A DNA stretch of 64,000 nucleotides from JAJDOD01 sp050299835 (GTDB lineage Bacteria > Pseudomonadota > Alphaproteobacteria > Rhodobacterales > Rhodobacteraceae), in the NCBI GenBank assembly GCA_050299835.1, contig JBNKWP010000013.1, positions 1 to 64,000 of the forward strand, in the 5' to 3' direction. A program made the translations under genes and the position numbers. Under the pieces are notes generated by a model. That model was not told the DNA's origin and did not search any database. It saw only the letters and a program-made list of their open reading frames with translations. Below are positions 8,458 to 17,434 of this stretch, piece after piece (the stretch's first letter is position 1; each line of letters starts with the position of its first letter).

Positions 8458-9425
8458 TTTGCCAGCATCCACTTCCCCTCCGGCCAGAAGGCGTGAAACG
8501 CAAAGGCGAACATCACGTCATGGGCGACGTCCCTGCCCTGGGCGTCCTTCACGCGGATCGAGCCGACCTCCCTGCCCTTCGCGACGCGGTTCTGATCGAG
8601 GGCGGAGGCCTGGCCTTCGTCCCATGAGATGGTGACGCCGGCCTCGGTGATCTCGCCCGCCTTTCTCACCCGGTCCATCGTCCAGGCGCGGTCGCCGATG
8701 CGGATGACGCGCATGAGTGGGGGGATGCCGTGGGGCGGGTTCTCGCCACTGTAGAGAAACGGACGGGAGGCGGTGTCGTAGCCGACGTAAGGATTTGCGC
8801 CGTAATTGCGGGAGCTTCCCGGCGGGGCCATGACGAGGCCCTGCGGGTTACGGGCCTTGTATTCGGCCCAGCTTTCCATCCAGGTGGGGAGCTGTTTGAG
8901 TTCCACGCCGGTCATCTCGCCCACGATGCCGGTGCCGATGGCCTGTTGCCACCAGCTTTCGGTCTGGCGGTCATACATCACCATGTCGGAGTTCCGAAGC
9001 TTGCCGGAGACGCCGAAGGTGAGGGTCCGGCCCTTCACGCGGGTGTCGAAGACCATGAAGGAATTGCAGAGCGGGCAATAGGTGACGGCGACGGGGGTGC
9101 CACCGATGCGGTCATTCACGATCTCGTGCCACATCAGGTAGCGGAGCGGATAGGCGCGCGGGCGCTGGCCGTTCAGTTCCACGGTGACGACGCCCTCGCG
9201 GGGGCCGAGGCGGGTTTCGGCGTCGGCGGAGAGGAACTTCGGCTTGTCTACCGCCGGGATGCCGTCTTTCGGTGGGCCGCCGGATAGGATCTCCACCCAG
9301 TTCTTCACGCTGGTGGTGGAGAAATCGGTGTCGGGCCATTCGTGTTTCCAGAAGGACGGATCGGCGGAGGCCGAGCCGATCCCCAGCGCCAGCGTGGCGG
9401 CGAGAATGAAGCGTATCACTGACAT
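8454..9425 (-). CDS. DUF3179 domain-containing exported protein
   Basis: 323 residues. Residues 1-21 form a Sec signal peptide ending ASA, so the protein is periplasmic. The body is a DUF3179 domain, with RAYPLRYLMWHEIVND, then TYCPLCNSFMVFD carrying a CxxC pair, then TGIVGEMTG. The family's biochemical role is not established; the cysteine pair suggests metal binding or redox function. The stop codon sits inside a palindromic repeat, so the C terminus (GKWMLAK) may have been altered by repeat insertion. It is transcribed alone, divergent from the MscS gene. Confidence 0.85.
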   Translation of the reverse strand: MSVIRFILAATLALGIGSASADPSFWKHEWPDTDFSTTSVKNWVEILSGGPPKDGIPAVDKPKFLSADAETRLGPREGVVTVELNGQRPRAYPLRYLMWHEIVNDRIGGTPVAVTYCPLCNSFMVFDTRVKGRTLTFGVSGKLRNSDMVMYDRQTESWWQQAIGTGIVGEMTGVELKQLPTWMESWAEYKARNPQGLVMAPPGSSRNYGANPYVGYDTASRPFLYSGENPPHGIPPLMRVIRIGDRAWTMDRVRKAGEITEAGVTISWDEGQASALDQNRVAKGREVGSIRVKDAQGRDVAHDVMFAFAFHAFWPEGKWMLAK

Positions 9426-9544
9426 GGGCCGTCTCCTCCTTCGGGCGCGGCAAGGATGGCGCGTTGACCGCGTTCCCGCCAGCCCACTTCACGCGGGAGT
9501 GATCCGGCTTGCGGTCGCCCGCGCCTCCGCCCATGCTGGCGGGC

Positions 9545-10867
9545 ATGGAGGGAGATCTCGCCACACAATTGCTTGCGCTCTGGGAACAGGCGCTGACGCA
9601 GGCGCGGCTGATGCTGCTGCCGTCGCGGCTTTACCAGATCGCGATCCTTGTGGTCTGCGTCGCGCTGGCCTGGCTGGTGCATCGCTGGGTGGCACCCCGG
9701 ATGCGGGAGTGGATGCGCACGCTTGAGGGCCGACCCAAGTGGCAGTTGCGCTGGCTTCTGAACATCCACAGGCGGCTGTTTCCCATCATCTTTGCGCTGA
9801 TCGTCTGGAGCGCGGCGCGGATCATGGCGGAGATCACGCCGTTTCCCTCGCGGCGGTTCCTTTTGGAACTGGTCGGTACGATCACGGTGGCCATCCTGAT
9901 CGTCGGCTTCGCCGTCCGCTTCGTCCGCAACAGGTTCCTGCAAACCGTGGTGACCTGGGCGCTTTGGATCACGATCATTCTTTATTATCTGGGCGTGCTC
10001 GACGAGGTGGCGGCGTTTCTCGACAGTCTCGGGATCACGATGGGAGAGTTCCACCTGTCGGTCCTGACGGTGATCAAGGCTATCGCGGTAATCGGGGCTC
10101 TGATCACGCTGGCGCGGCTGGCGACCGGAGCGGCGGCTTCGACCATCCGGAAGAACGAGGACATCTCGCCCTCGATGCAGGTTCTGGCGGTCAAGGTGTT
10201 GCAGGTGATCGCCTTCGGCGCGGCCTTCTTCATCGGGCTGAAGATGGTGGGCGTGGACCTGACCGGGCTGGCGGTGCTGTCGGGTGCGATCGGCGTCGGC
10301 CTGGGCTTCGGCTTGCAGAAGGTGGTGTCGAACCTTGTTTCCGGCATTATCATCCTGCTCGACAAGTCGATCAAACCCGGCGACGTGATTTCCATCGGGG
10401 ATACGTTCGGGTGGATCAACGCGCTTGGCGCACGTTACGTGTCGATCACCACGCGGGACGGCAAGGAATACCTGATCCCGAACGAGGACCTGATCACCGG
10501 TCAGGTCGTCAACTGGTCGCATTCGAACGAGTTCGTGCGGCTCGATATCTATTTCGGCACCGCCTATCACGACGATCCGCACAAGGTGCGCGAGTTGGCC
10601 ATCGAGGCGGCGGCGGGGGTGAACCGGGTGCTGTCGTCGCGGCCTCCGGTCTGTCACATCGTCGGCTTCGGCGACAGTTCGGTGGATTATATCCTGCGGT
10701 TCTGGATCACCGATCCGTCGGGCGGGCTGACCAATATCCGCGGCAATGTCTATCTGGCGCTTTGGGATGCGTTCAAGGAGCACGGCATTTCCATTCCGTT
10801 CCCGCAGCGCGAGGTGACGCTGCTGAACGAGAAAGTGACGGTCGAGACCGGCGCTGCGGAGGACTGA
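9545..10867 (+). CDS. MscS-family mechanosensitive ion channel
   Basis: About 440 residues. Several N-terminal hydrophobic segments (residues 20-200) are followed by the MscS pore helix and beta domain: LSGAIGVGLGFGLQKVVSNL, then LLDKSIKPGD and a GWINALGARYVSITTRDGKE segment that matches the family's beta domain. The C-terminal domain ends in SIPFPQREV. It opens under membrane tension in the inner membrane to release solutes during hypo-osmotic shock. ATGs at 9533 and 9545 are both possible; the latter is chosen because a GGCGGG sequence precedes it. It is longer than E. coli MscS (286) because of extra N-terminal helices. Confidence 0.88.
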   Translation: MEGDLATQLLALWEQALTQARLMLLPSRLYQIAILVVCVALAWLVHRWVAPRMREWMRTLEGRPKWQLRWLLNIHRRLFPIIFALIVWSAARIMAEITPFPSRRFLLELVGTITVAILIVGFAVRFVRNRFLQTVVTWALWITIILYYLGVLDEVAAFLDSLGITMGEFHLSVLTVIKAIAVIGALITLARLATGAAASTIRKNEDISPSMQVLAVKVLQVIAFGAAFFIGLKMVGVDLTGLAVLSGAIGVGLGFGLQKVVSNLVSGIIILLDKSIKPGDVISIGDTFGWINALGARYVSITTRDGKEYLIPNEDLITGQVVNWSHSNEFVRLDIYFGTAYHDDPHKVRELAIEAAAGVNRVLSSRPPVCHIVGFGDSSVDYILRFWITDPSGGLTNIRGNVYLALWDAFKEHGISIPFPQREVTLLNEKVTVETGAAED

Positions 10868-11044
10868 CCTGACCGGGTCTTTCTCAGTGGAAACTGGCAT
10901 GTCTTGACGGTTTTAGACGAATTTCTGACAGAATTGCTCCGCGTTCATGCCCCATTCACCGACGGTTCGGTAAGCATGTGAGGACGCATGAGGGAATCGA
11001 CCACATGCATCGGGGGCATGGATATAGAACGAAGGGATACTCTC

Positions 11045-11227
11045 ATGACCCTCACGATTGGTCTTTGCTTGATAGCATTTGCCGTGACCCTGCATTACAT
11101 CCGGAATTTCCATGTGATGGCGAACCGCTCGCGCGATGAACGCATGAAGCTTGCCGTTGACTGGCGCACGCCGCCGTCGAAGCGGAAAGCACCGAAATCC
11201 CGCATTTCAAGCTTGCTGAATTTTTAA
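11045..11227 (+). CDS. Small single-span membrane protein (hypothetical)
   Basis: 60 residues. One N-terminal hydrophobic helix (TLTIGLCLIAFAVTLHYI) is followed by a basic tail (RWKL-type and KRKAPKSR stretches), a type II-like small membrane protein. The ATG at 11045 has a GAAGGG ribosome-binding sequence about eight bases upstream. I do not recognise the family; similar short proteins are often passed over. It precedes another small ORF by 91 bases. Confidence 0.5.
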   Translation: MTLTIGLCLIAFAVTLHYIRNFHVMANRSRDERMKLAVDWRTPPSKRKAPKSRISSLLNF

Positions 11228-11318
11228 TCCGGCACCCGGACGTTTGACCGGGGCGGTCTGGTGCGGAAGCCGCGTCTCTGGCGCGCGCTCTGCGACAAAA
11301 GACTAGGGAAATTGGAAG

Positions 11319-11561
11319 ATGATGGGATATCTCGAAAAATGGGCACAGAAAGTTCGCGCAATGCGGTTTGAAGCCGACTTTCGCCACCAGGACGCCTGGG
11401 ACGAATTCATGATCGAACCGGATGATACCGGAGTGCTGTACAGTTCGCTGAATACTGCTGCGGAAACCGTGATCGAAGGTCGGCCTTTCCGTCCTACGCG
11501 GGCGGCGATGGTTTCGCGCGAGCCTGCCTCGGTCCGGGCACCGCAGCCTGCGGGCATCTGA
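11319..11561 (+). CDS. Small hypothetical protein
   Basis: 80 residues, with an aromatic and charged N-terminal half (EKWAQKVRAMRFEADFRHQDAWDEF has the look of an amphipathic helix) and a Pro/Arg-rich tail. There is no signal or membrane segment. It may be co-transcribed with the small membrane protein upstream. A weak AGGGA/GGAAG ribosome-binding sequence precedes the tandem ATGs at 11319 and 11322. The family is unknown, so this is a lower-confidence gene. Confidence 0.45.
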   Translation: MMGYLEKWAQKVRAMRFEADFRHQDAWDEFMIEPDDTGVLYSSLNTAAETVIEGRPFRPTRAAMVSREPASVRAPQPAGI

Positions 11562-12065
11562 TTGAAACGATTGCCTCAGTTCGGCGCTTGACCTTCCGAC
11601 TGCCGGAACGTTCAGAGAACCGATACGAGATGGCAGCGTTGCCTGGCCCTTGTCCCCGACATCGGCGCTTTCGCCGTCCGGCCTTTCGCTGAAATAACGC
11701 AATCCGGGACAACGTTTCCTGACAGTCCCCGCGCAGTTTCCGCCAAGGCGGAAGCATCTGCCGCGATTTCGACCAATACGAAAATCGGGAATACTGTGTT
11801 CGCCATTTCGCCTGCCGGGGCCCGGACATGCGTCCAAGGCAAGGGCACAGCATCATCTTCCCATCGGCATCGGCGGCTTGCGACATGCCGGAATGTCGGT
11901 TTTGACACACGGATCGCCGTGGATGTTTGCATTGTGCAAGTCGGTCAAGTTAGGCTTGCCGGACAAGCTGCGTCTCAAAGCAGCTCTGCAAAGCACGGTT
12001 AAAGCGGGTGAGTTGCCCAAGCTCAGGGGAACCGCGAGGCCCGCGTGCAAAGGGGGAGAACAAGA
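11562..12065. other. Intergenic stretch upstream of the stress-protein gene
   Basis: About 500 bases. Minus-strand reading frames run through 11612-11932, but with no family-like sequence or convincing ribosome-binding site. The final 60 bases presumably hold the leader of the universal stress protein gene, which has a strong GGGGGAG ribosome-binding sequence. I see no terminator hairpin. Confidence 0.5.
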
Positions 12066-12482
12066 ATGTTCAAGCGGATCATGGTACCGGTCGATCTGGC
12101 ACATCTGGACGGTCAGGATCGGGCGCTGGGAAGCGCGGCCGACATTGCAAAGCTCTACGGAGCGCCCATCGTTTATGTGGGCGTGACGTCGTCGGCGCCA
12201 AGCAAACTTGCCCACAACCCGGAGGAATACGGCCAGAAGCTTGATGCTTTTGCTTCAAAGGAAGGAGAAAAACACGGCGTTCAGACATCGGGCCATACCG
12301 CCATTGCGCACGATCCCACGACGGAAATCGACGACGCGCTTCTTAGCGCAGTCGATGACACTGGTGCGGATCTTGTGGTGATGGCCAGTCACGTGCCGAA
12401 CGTGGTCGATCACATCTGGCCGTCCAACGGCGGAAAACTGACCGAACATGCGAAATGCTCGGTCATGGTCGTGCGCCCGTGA
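12066..12482 (+). CDS. Universal stress protein (UspA family)
   Basis: 138 residues from the ATG at 12066, which follows a GGGGGAG ribosome-binding sequence. The start MFKRIMVPVD is the family's first beta strand with the conserved Asp, and the end CSVMVVRP is its last strand. The glycine-rich ATP-binding loop (G-2x-G-9x-G) seen in ATP-binding members is not visible; the corresponding segment is SHVPNVVDHIWPSNGG. The gene lies just upstream of the BCCT transporter with a 44-base gap. In some osmolyte uptake systems a universal stress protein modulates the transporter, which could apply here. Confidence 0.85.
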   Translation: MFKRIMVPVDLAHLDGQDRALGSAADIAKLYGAPIVYVGVTSSAPSKLAHNPEEYGQKLDAFASKEGEKHGVQTSGHTAIAHDPTTEIDDALLSAVDDTGADLVVMASHVPNVVDHIWPSNGGKLTEHAKCSVMVVRP

Positions 12483-12526
12483 AGCGCGCGTCACCTCAAT
12501 AACGAAAACACAAAAGGGGGGCTGTA

Positions 12527-14188
12527 ATGGCCGACGAGAACGTCACTGACGATACCGGCAACCAGGGGATACCCGCACCGGAAGGTGCGTCCCATATCAT
12601 TGAGACCGATTACCAAATCGGTCAGCACAATATCGAAACCCAGATCGGGCCTTTCGGGCTGGATATTCACAACCCGGTCTTCCTGATCTCGGGCCTGTCG
12701 ATCATCGCCTTCGTTTTCTATGCGCTGGCGTTGCCTGAACAGGCGGGCGAGTTCTTCGGCTGGCTGCGGCCCGCGCTGACGTCGACCTTCGACTGGTTTT
12801 TCCTGATGTCGGCGAACATTTTCGTGGTGTTCTGCCTGTTCCTGATCGTCAGTCCCTGGGGTTCGGTGCGGCTGGGCGGAGCGGACGCAAAGCCCGACTA
12901 TAGTTACACCGGTTGGTTCGCGATGCTGTTCGCGGCAGGCATGGGTATTGGCCTGATGTTCTTCGGCGTGCTCGAACCGGTTTATCATATGGCGATCTCG
13001 GAACCTCTGGGCGTGGCCTCTCCCTTTGCGGAGGACGGGACGATCATCCCCGAAAACGTGGCTGCGGCGAAGGAAATGGGTCTGGCGGCCACGATCTATC
13101 ACTGGGGTCTGCACCCTTGGGCGATCTATGCCATCGTGGCGCTGGCGCTGGCCTTGTTCTCCTATAACAAGGGCTTGCCTCTGACGATCCGCTCCGCCTT
13201 CTACCCGATCTTCGGGGAGCGGATCTGGGGCTGGACCGGCCATATCATCGACACGCTCGCGGTCTTTGCCACACTCTTCGGCCTTGCGACCTCGCTTGGC
13301 TTCGGCGCGCAACAGGCGAATGCCGGGCTGGAACATGTGTTCGGCATTCCGAACACAATCTCGGTGCAGGTCATCCTGATCACGGTGATTACCGGCATCG
13401 CGCTGATTTCGGTTTTGCGCGGTCTTGATGGCGGGGTGAAGGTGCTGTCGGAGATCAACATGGTGATCGCGGCGCTGTTGCTGTTCTTCGTTCTGTTTGC
13501 AGCGGGGATCGGAACGATCCTGACCGATTTCGGCAATGGCTTCATGGCCTATGTTCGCGACATCGTTCCGCTGTCGAACCCGTTCGGGCGCGAGGATACC
13601 GGGTACATGCAGGGCTGGACTTCGTTCTACTGGGCCTGGTGGATCTCCTGGTCACCGTTTGTCGGCATGTTCATCGCCCGCGTCAGTCGCGGTCGCACGG
13701 TGCGCGAGTTCGTTATCTGCGTGCTGATCATCCCGTCGCTTGTCTGCGTCCTTTGGATGGCGACCTTTGGCGGCGCGGCCATCGACCAGGTTCTGAGCGA
13801 TCCGGCCGGAAGCGCCGTCAAGGCGGAGGTGATCGACAGCTACAACCCACCGATTTCGCTTTTCGCGATGCTTGAGGGGCTTCCGCTGTCGTCGATCACT
13901 TCGGTGATCGGGATCGTGCTGGTCATCGTGTTCTTCGTGACCTCGTCCGACTCCGGTTCGCTGGTGATCGACACGATCACCGCGGGCGGCAAGGTCGATG
14001 CACCGGTTCCGCAGCGTGTCTTCTGGTGTACCTTCGAGGGCGCGGTCGCGATCGTTCTCTTGATCGGCGGCGGATTGGGCGCGCTTCAGGCGATGGTGAT
14101 TTCGACCGGGTTGCCGTTCACCGTCGTGCTGCTGCTGATGTGTTGGGCGATCTTCAAGGGGCTTGCTCAGGAGCGCGCGAATACCTGA
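12527..14188 (+). CDS. BCCT-family osmolyte transporter
   Basis: 553 residues with about twelve membrane segments. Diagnostic motifs are GMGIGLMFFGVLEPVY (near 140) and the segment WTSFYWAWWISWSPFVG with FIARVSRGRTVREF, the Trp-rich substrate path of the betaine/choline/carnitine transporter family. It imports glycine betaine, choline, ectoine or a related osmolyte with Na+ or H+ across the inner membrane. The N-terminal cytoplasmic extension of about 40 residues is acidic. It shares the operon with the upstream universal stress protein and is followed by a strong terminator. The substrate is not resolved. Confidence 0.92.
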   Translation: MADENVTDDTGNQGIPAPEGASHIIETDYQIGQHNIETQIGPFGLDIHNPVFLISGLSIIAFVFYALALPEQAGEFFGWLRPALTSTFDWFFLMSANIFVVFCLFLIVSPWGSVRLGGADAKPDYSYTGWFAMLFAAGMGIGLMFFGVLEPVYHMAISEPLGVASPFAEDGTIIPENVAAAKEMGLAATIYHWGLHPWAIYAIVALALALFSYNKGLPLTIRSAFYPIFGERIWGWTGHIIDTLAVFATLFGLATSLGFGAQQANAGLEHVFGIPNTISVQVILITVITGIALISVLRGLDGGVKVLSEINMVIAALLLFFVLFAAGIGTILTDFGNGFMAYVRDIVPLSNPFGREDTGYMQGWTSFYWAWWISWSPFVGMFIARVSRGRTVREFVICVLIIPSLVCVLWMATFGGAAIDQVLSDPAGSAVKAEVIDSYNPPISLFAMLEGLPLSSITSVIGIVLVIVFFVTSSDSGSLVIDTITAGGKVDAPVPQRVFWCTFEGAVAIVLLIGGGLGALQAMVISTGLPFTVVLLLMCWAIFKGLAQERANT

Positions 14189-14213
14189 CCTGCTCAAACG
14201 GATGTAAAAAGAT

Positions 14214-14239
14214 AGGCCGCCCTTTGGGGCGGCCTTTTT
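14214..14239 (+). terminator. Rho-independent terminator after BCCT gene
   Basis: A perfect nine-base GC-rich stem (AGGCCGCCC/GGGCGGCCT) with a four-base loop is followed by five T. It lies 26 bases after the BCCT stop and ends two bases before the 3' end of the converging GST gene, so it separates the two. Confidence 0.9.
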
Positions 14240-14241
14240 CG

Positions 14242-14853
14242 TCAGCCGAAATAGCCGTCTGAGCGGGCCTTCTGAACGGAGGCCCGTTCTTCCATCGCCG
14301 CCTTGAAACCCGCGAATTTCGGGTAGTCGGCGATGTCCACTCCGTCACCGGCGAGCCAGGTGGCAATGGTGTAGAGATAGAAATCCGCCAGCGTCGGCTC
14401 CGGCCCGAAGAGGAACGGCCCTTCGATCACGCTTTCGATATAGGCCGAGGACGCCGCCATCGTTTCTGGCACCTTGGCTGTCATGTCGTCGAGCGAGCTT
14501 TGGTCATTTGCCCAGCGAGAGCCGCGCCGGTTATGAGCGTGGTTCACATGCATGGTGGAGGCGAGGTAATACATCACCTCCCGCATCCGCGCCCGCTGCA
14601 GCGGATCGGCGGGGACGAGTTTGGGGAGCGCGGTTTCCCCGATATATTCGAGAATCGCACCGGTTTCCGTCAGCACCCCCTCCGGCGTGACGAGGACCGG
14701 CACCCGGCCCTTGGGATTGATCTTGTGGTAGTCGGGCTTGGTCTGTTCGCCACCCCGGACATCGACATGGACCGGCTCCCAGTGGACGCCCTCGTTCAGC
14801 GTGGTGACGACGCAGGTGGAGATGGTGGTCGGCGCGCAGTAGAGTTTCAGCAT
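14242..14853 (-). CDS. Glutathione S-transferase family protein
   Basis: 203 residues. The thioredoxin-like N-terminal domain starts MLKLYCAP and has TISTCVV near residue 10, followed by the cis-proline region GRVPVLVT and the TETGAILEYIGE glutathione-binding helix start. The all-alpha C-terminal domain contains ADFYLYTIATWL. The serine/cysteine near the N terminus resembles beta-class bacterial enzymes. It may conjugate or reduce electrophiles with glutathione in the cytoplasm. It lies 12 bases downstream of the histidine phosphatase gene and is probably in the same transcript. Confidence 0.88.
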   Translation of the reverse strand: MLKLYCAPTTISTCVVTTLNEGVHWEPVHVDVRGGEQTKPDYHKINPKGRVPVLVTPEGVLTETGAILEYIGETALPKLVPADPLQRARMREVMYYLASTMHVNHAHNRRGSRWANDQSSLDDMTAKVPETMAASSAYIESVIEGPFLFGPEPTLADFYLYTIATWLAGDGVDIADYPKFAGFKAAMEERASVQKARSDGYFG

Positions 14854-14865
14854 GGGGCTATCCTG

Positions 14866-15507
14866 TCAGTAATGGGTGCGGGCGTACGCCCGCTCCGGCG
14901 GGTCGAGATGCGGGATGGCGTTGTAGCCGGCGAGGTAGGTCTGGTCGTCGCGGACGTGGAGGCGGTGAATCGAGCTGTTCCAGATCGGCAGCATGACGTG
15001 GCTCAGCCGCAGGATGTCGAGGTCGAGGACATGGCGGAGCACCATGCCGATCACGCCGCCCGAGGTGACGCAGAGAACCTGACGGCCGGGTTGGGCGGCC
15101 TCGGAGAGAAGCGCCGCAACGCGGTTTTCGAAGGCGTGGTAAGGCTCGGCGCCCTCGATTTCGGCGGCTTTCCAGGCGGCCAGCACTTTCGGCATATGGA
15201 TGGCGAAGTCGTCGCCGGTCGGCAGCGGTTCGCCCTTCACGCGGTGGAGCGCGTCGGACAGGGTGTAATAGTCGATCTCGTTCAGGCGCGGATCTTCATC
15301 GGCGGTCAGGCCAAGACCTTCGGTGGTTTCGCGGTGGCGCTGCATGGTGCCGGAAACCACGTGATCGAAGCTCTGGCCGTGGTCGCGAAACCATTCGCGG
15401 AGCCAGCGGGCCTGGATATGGCCCAGGTCGCTGAGGCGGTCGTAGTCTTCCTCCGTCGTCGCAAAGCTGTTCGCCTGGCCGTGGCGCACGAGGATGATTT
15501 CGCCCAT
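14866..15507 (-). CDS. Histidine phosphatase superfamily protein, variant active site
   Basis: 213 residues. The RHG motif (8-10), with the phospho-accepting His, and the SGTMQRHRET segment (52-61) mark the phosphoglycerate-mutase-like fold. However, the second catalytic His of the usual S/T-H-G-G motif is replaced: residues 148-151 read TSGG. This variant occurs in a subset of the family, and its catalytic competence is not clear from sequence. The substrate is unknown. Upstream lies the alr gene on the other strand; downstream is GST. Confidence 0.85.
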   Translation of the reverse strand: MGEIILVRHGQANSFATTEEDYDRLSDLGHIQARWLREWFRDHGQSFDHVVSGTMQRHRETTEGLGLTADEDPRLNEIDYYTLSDALHRVKGEPLPTGDDFAIHMPKVLAAWKAAEIEGAEPYHAFENRVAALLSEAAQPGRQVLCVTSGGVIGMVLRHVLDLDILRLSHVMLPIWNSSIHRLHVRDDQTYLAGYNAIPHLDPPERAYARTHY

Positions 15508-15629
15508 CTGCCGCTCCCTTTTGAAGGTGAGCTAGCGCATCGTGGCAGGCTTGCCAATCACGGGCGAACTGCCGCCTGAAACCGGATCGGGACTTGACCT
15601 GAAACCTGCGTTGACAGACAGAGGTGCGC

Positions 15630-16664
15630 ATGGCTGCAGGACATCTGACCATCGACCTCGACGCTGTCGCCGCGAACTGGGCGGCGCTGGATGCGCTGTC
15701 AGGCGACCATGTCGAGACCGGGGCGGTCATCAAGGCGGATGCCTATGGGTTGTCGGCCCGGCACGTGGCTCCGAAGCTGATCGAAGCCGAGGTATCGTCC
15801 TTTTTCGTGGCAACCGCAGGTGAAGGCGTGGCCCTGCGCCCGGTCGTGGGCGATGCGGATATCTATGTTTTCTCGGGTCACATGGACGGGGACACCAGTG
15901 CGCTGGAACAGGCGGGCCTGATCCCCCTGTTGAACTCGCCCGAGCAAGTGACCCGGCATTTCTCCATTGCGGGAGGCAGGCCGTTCGGCGTGCAACTCGA
16001 CACCGGCATGAACCGGCTGGGAATGGAGCCGGGCGACTGGCAGGCGCTGTCTTCGGAACTGATGAGCGCGGGGCCGCGGCTGGTGATGAGCCACCTGGCC
16101 TGCGCCGATGAGCCGGACCATCCGATGAACCATCAGCAATTGCGCGCCTTCCACGAGATGACGGACGGGATTGCGCATCGGCGGTCTCTGGCCGCGACCG
16201 GGGGGACGCTTCTTGGCCCGGACTATCATTTCGAGATGACCCGTCCCGGTGTCGGACTTTACGGCGGGCTGCCTTTCGAGGATGCCAGACCGGTGGCCCA
16301 TCTCGACCTGCCGGTGATCCAGACCCGGATCGTGCGGCCCTTCGAGACGGTGGGCTATGGCAACAGCTGGCAGGCGAAGGTGGAAAGCTGCATCGCCACG
16401 ATCGCTGCCGGTTATGCCGACGGGCTGATCCGGGCGATGGGGCCGAAGGCGCAGGTCTTCGCGGGAGAGACGCCCTGCCCCGTGGTCGGTCGGGTGTCGA
16501 TGGACCTGATCACGGTGGACGTGACACATCTGGACGAGGTGCCGGGCCATCTGACCATGCTCGGGACGCAACAGACGGTGGATGACGTGGCCGACGCGGC
16601 GGGGACCATCGGCTATGAGATCCTAACGTCACTCGGAGGACGATACGCGAGGTCCTACGTATGA
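15630..16664 (+). CDS. alr: Alanine racemase
   Basis: 344 residues from ATG 15630; a GTG six bases upstream is possible but the AGAGG ribosome-binding sequence is better spaced for the ATG. It converts L-Ala to D-Ala for peptidoglycan in the cytoplasm, using pyridoxal phosphate. AVIKADAYG (near residue 32) holds the PLP-binding lysine, and AAGYADG (near 265) supplies the catalytic tyrosine. The beta domain follows, with CPVVGRVSMDLITVD. The stop overlaps the start of mlaE by four bases, so the pair is translationally coupled, an arrangement I regard as common in this order. Confidence 0.93.
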   Translation: MAAGHLTIDLDAVAANWAALDALSGDHVETGAVIKADAYGLSARHVAPKLIEAEVSSFFVATAGEGVALRPVVGDADIYVFSGHMDGDTSALEQAGLIPLLNSPEQVTRHFSIAGGRPFGVQLDTGMNRLGMEPGDWQALSSELMSAGPRLVMSHLACADEPDHPMNHQQLRAFHEMTDGIAHRRSLAATGGTLLGPDYHFEMTRPGVGLYGGLPFEDARPVAHLDLPVIQTRIVRPFETVGYGNSWQAKVESCIATIAAGYADGLIRAMGPKAQVFAGETPCPVVGRVSMDLITVDVTHLDEVPGHLTMLGTQQTVDDVADAAGTIGYEILTSLGGRYARSYV

Positions 16665-17434
16665 GTTTCCTTGCGGCGCTGGGGCGCATCGTTCTGGGCT
16701 TTCTGGCCATGATCGGGCGTGTGGCAATCTTCGGTGCGGAAACGGTCAGCCATCTTTTCCGCCCGCCCTATTACCCGCGCGAGGTGGCGCATGCCCTTCT
16801 ACATATTGGGTATTTCTCTTTACCCGTGGTCGGTTTGACGACGATTTTCACCGGCGGGGCGCTGGCCTTGCAGATCTATGCAGGCGGCGCGCGGTTCTCG
16901 GCCGAAGCCGTGGTGCCGCAGATCGTGGCCATCGGCATGGTTCGCGAGTTGGGGCCGGTGCTGGTGGGGCTGATGATCGCCGCGCGTGTCACATCGAGCA
17001 TCGCGGCAGAGATCGCGACGATGAAGGTGACGGAGCAGATCGACGCGCTGGTGACGCTGTCCACCAATCCGATGAAATACCTCACGCTCCCGCGCGTATT
17101 GGCGGCGACGCTGGTCATGCCGGTGCTGGTGGCGGTGGGCAATATCATCGGGATCATGGGCGGATACATGGTCGGCGTGAACCGTCTGGGCTTCAATCCC
17201 GGAACATACCTGCGGAATACCATCGACTTTCTGGAGATGTCCGACATTGCCACCTCTCTGGCGAAAGGCGCGGTGTTCGGGTTCCTCGCCGCGCTGATGG
17301 GCTGCTTCCATGGAATGCAGTCGGGGCGCGGGGCGCAGGGTGTGGGCCGGGCGACCAAGAGCGCGGTGGTGGCGGCGAGCGTGCTGGTCTTGGCCGCGAA
17401 TTACATTCTGACTGAGTTGTTCTTCACCTCATGA
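16661..17434 (+). CDS. mlaE: MlaE-family phospholipid transport permease
   Basis: 257 residues with five or six membrane segments. GAALALQIYAG-like and RELGPVLVGLMIAARVTSSIAAEIATMKVTEQIDAL segments are the hallmark of the MlaE/YrbE permease, including the coupling EQIDAL helix. It forms the transmembrane part of an ABC system that moves phospholipids between membranes to maintain outer-membrane asymmetry. It overlaps alr upstream and mlaF downstream by four bases each. No MlaD-type substrate-binding gene follows in this locus. Confidence 0.92.
   Translation: MSFLAALGRIVLGFLAMIGRVAIFGAETVSHLFRPPYYPREVAHALLHIGYFSLPVVGLTTIFTGGALALQIYAGGARFSAEAVVPQIVAIGMVRELGPVLVGLMIAARVTSSIAAEIATMKVTEQIDALVTLSTNPMKYLTLPRVLAATLVMPVLVAVGNIIGIMGGYMVGVNRLGFNPGTYLRNTIDFLEMSDIATSLAKGAVFGFLAALMGCFHGMQSGRGAQGVGRATKSAVVAASVLVLAANYILTELFFTS

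Noticed and set aside
9416..10900. Long minus-strand reading frame across the MscS gene
   Set aside because: Its His/Arg/Asp-rich composition is typical of antisense frames in high-GC genes, while the plus-strand frame carries clear MscS motifs.
11612..11932. Minus-strand reading frame before the universal stress protein
   Set aside because: It starts in a non-conserved region, has no motif and no clear ribosome-binding sequence. It is more likely noncoding leader sequence.
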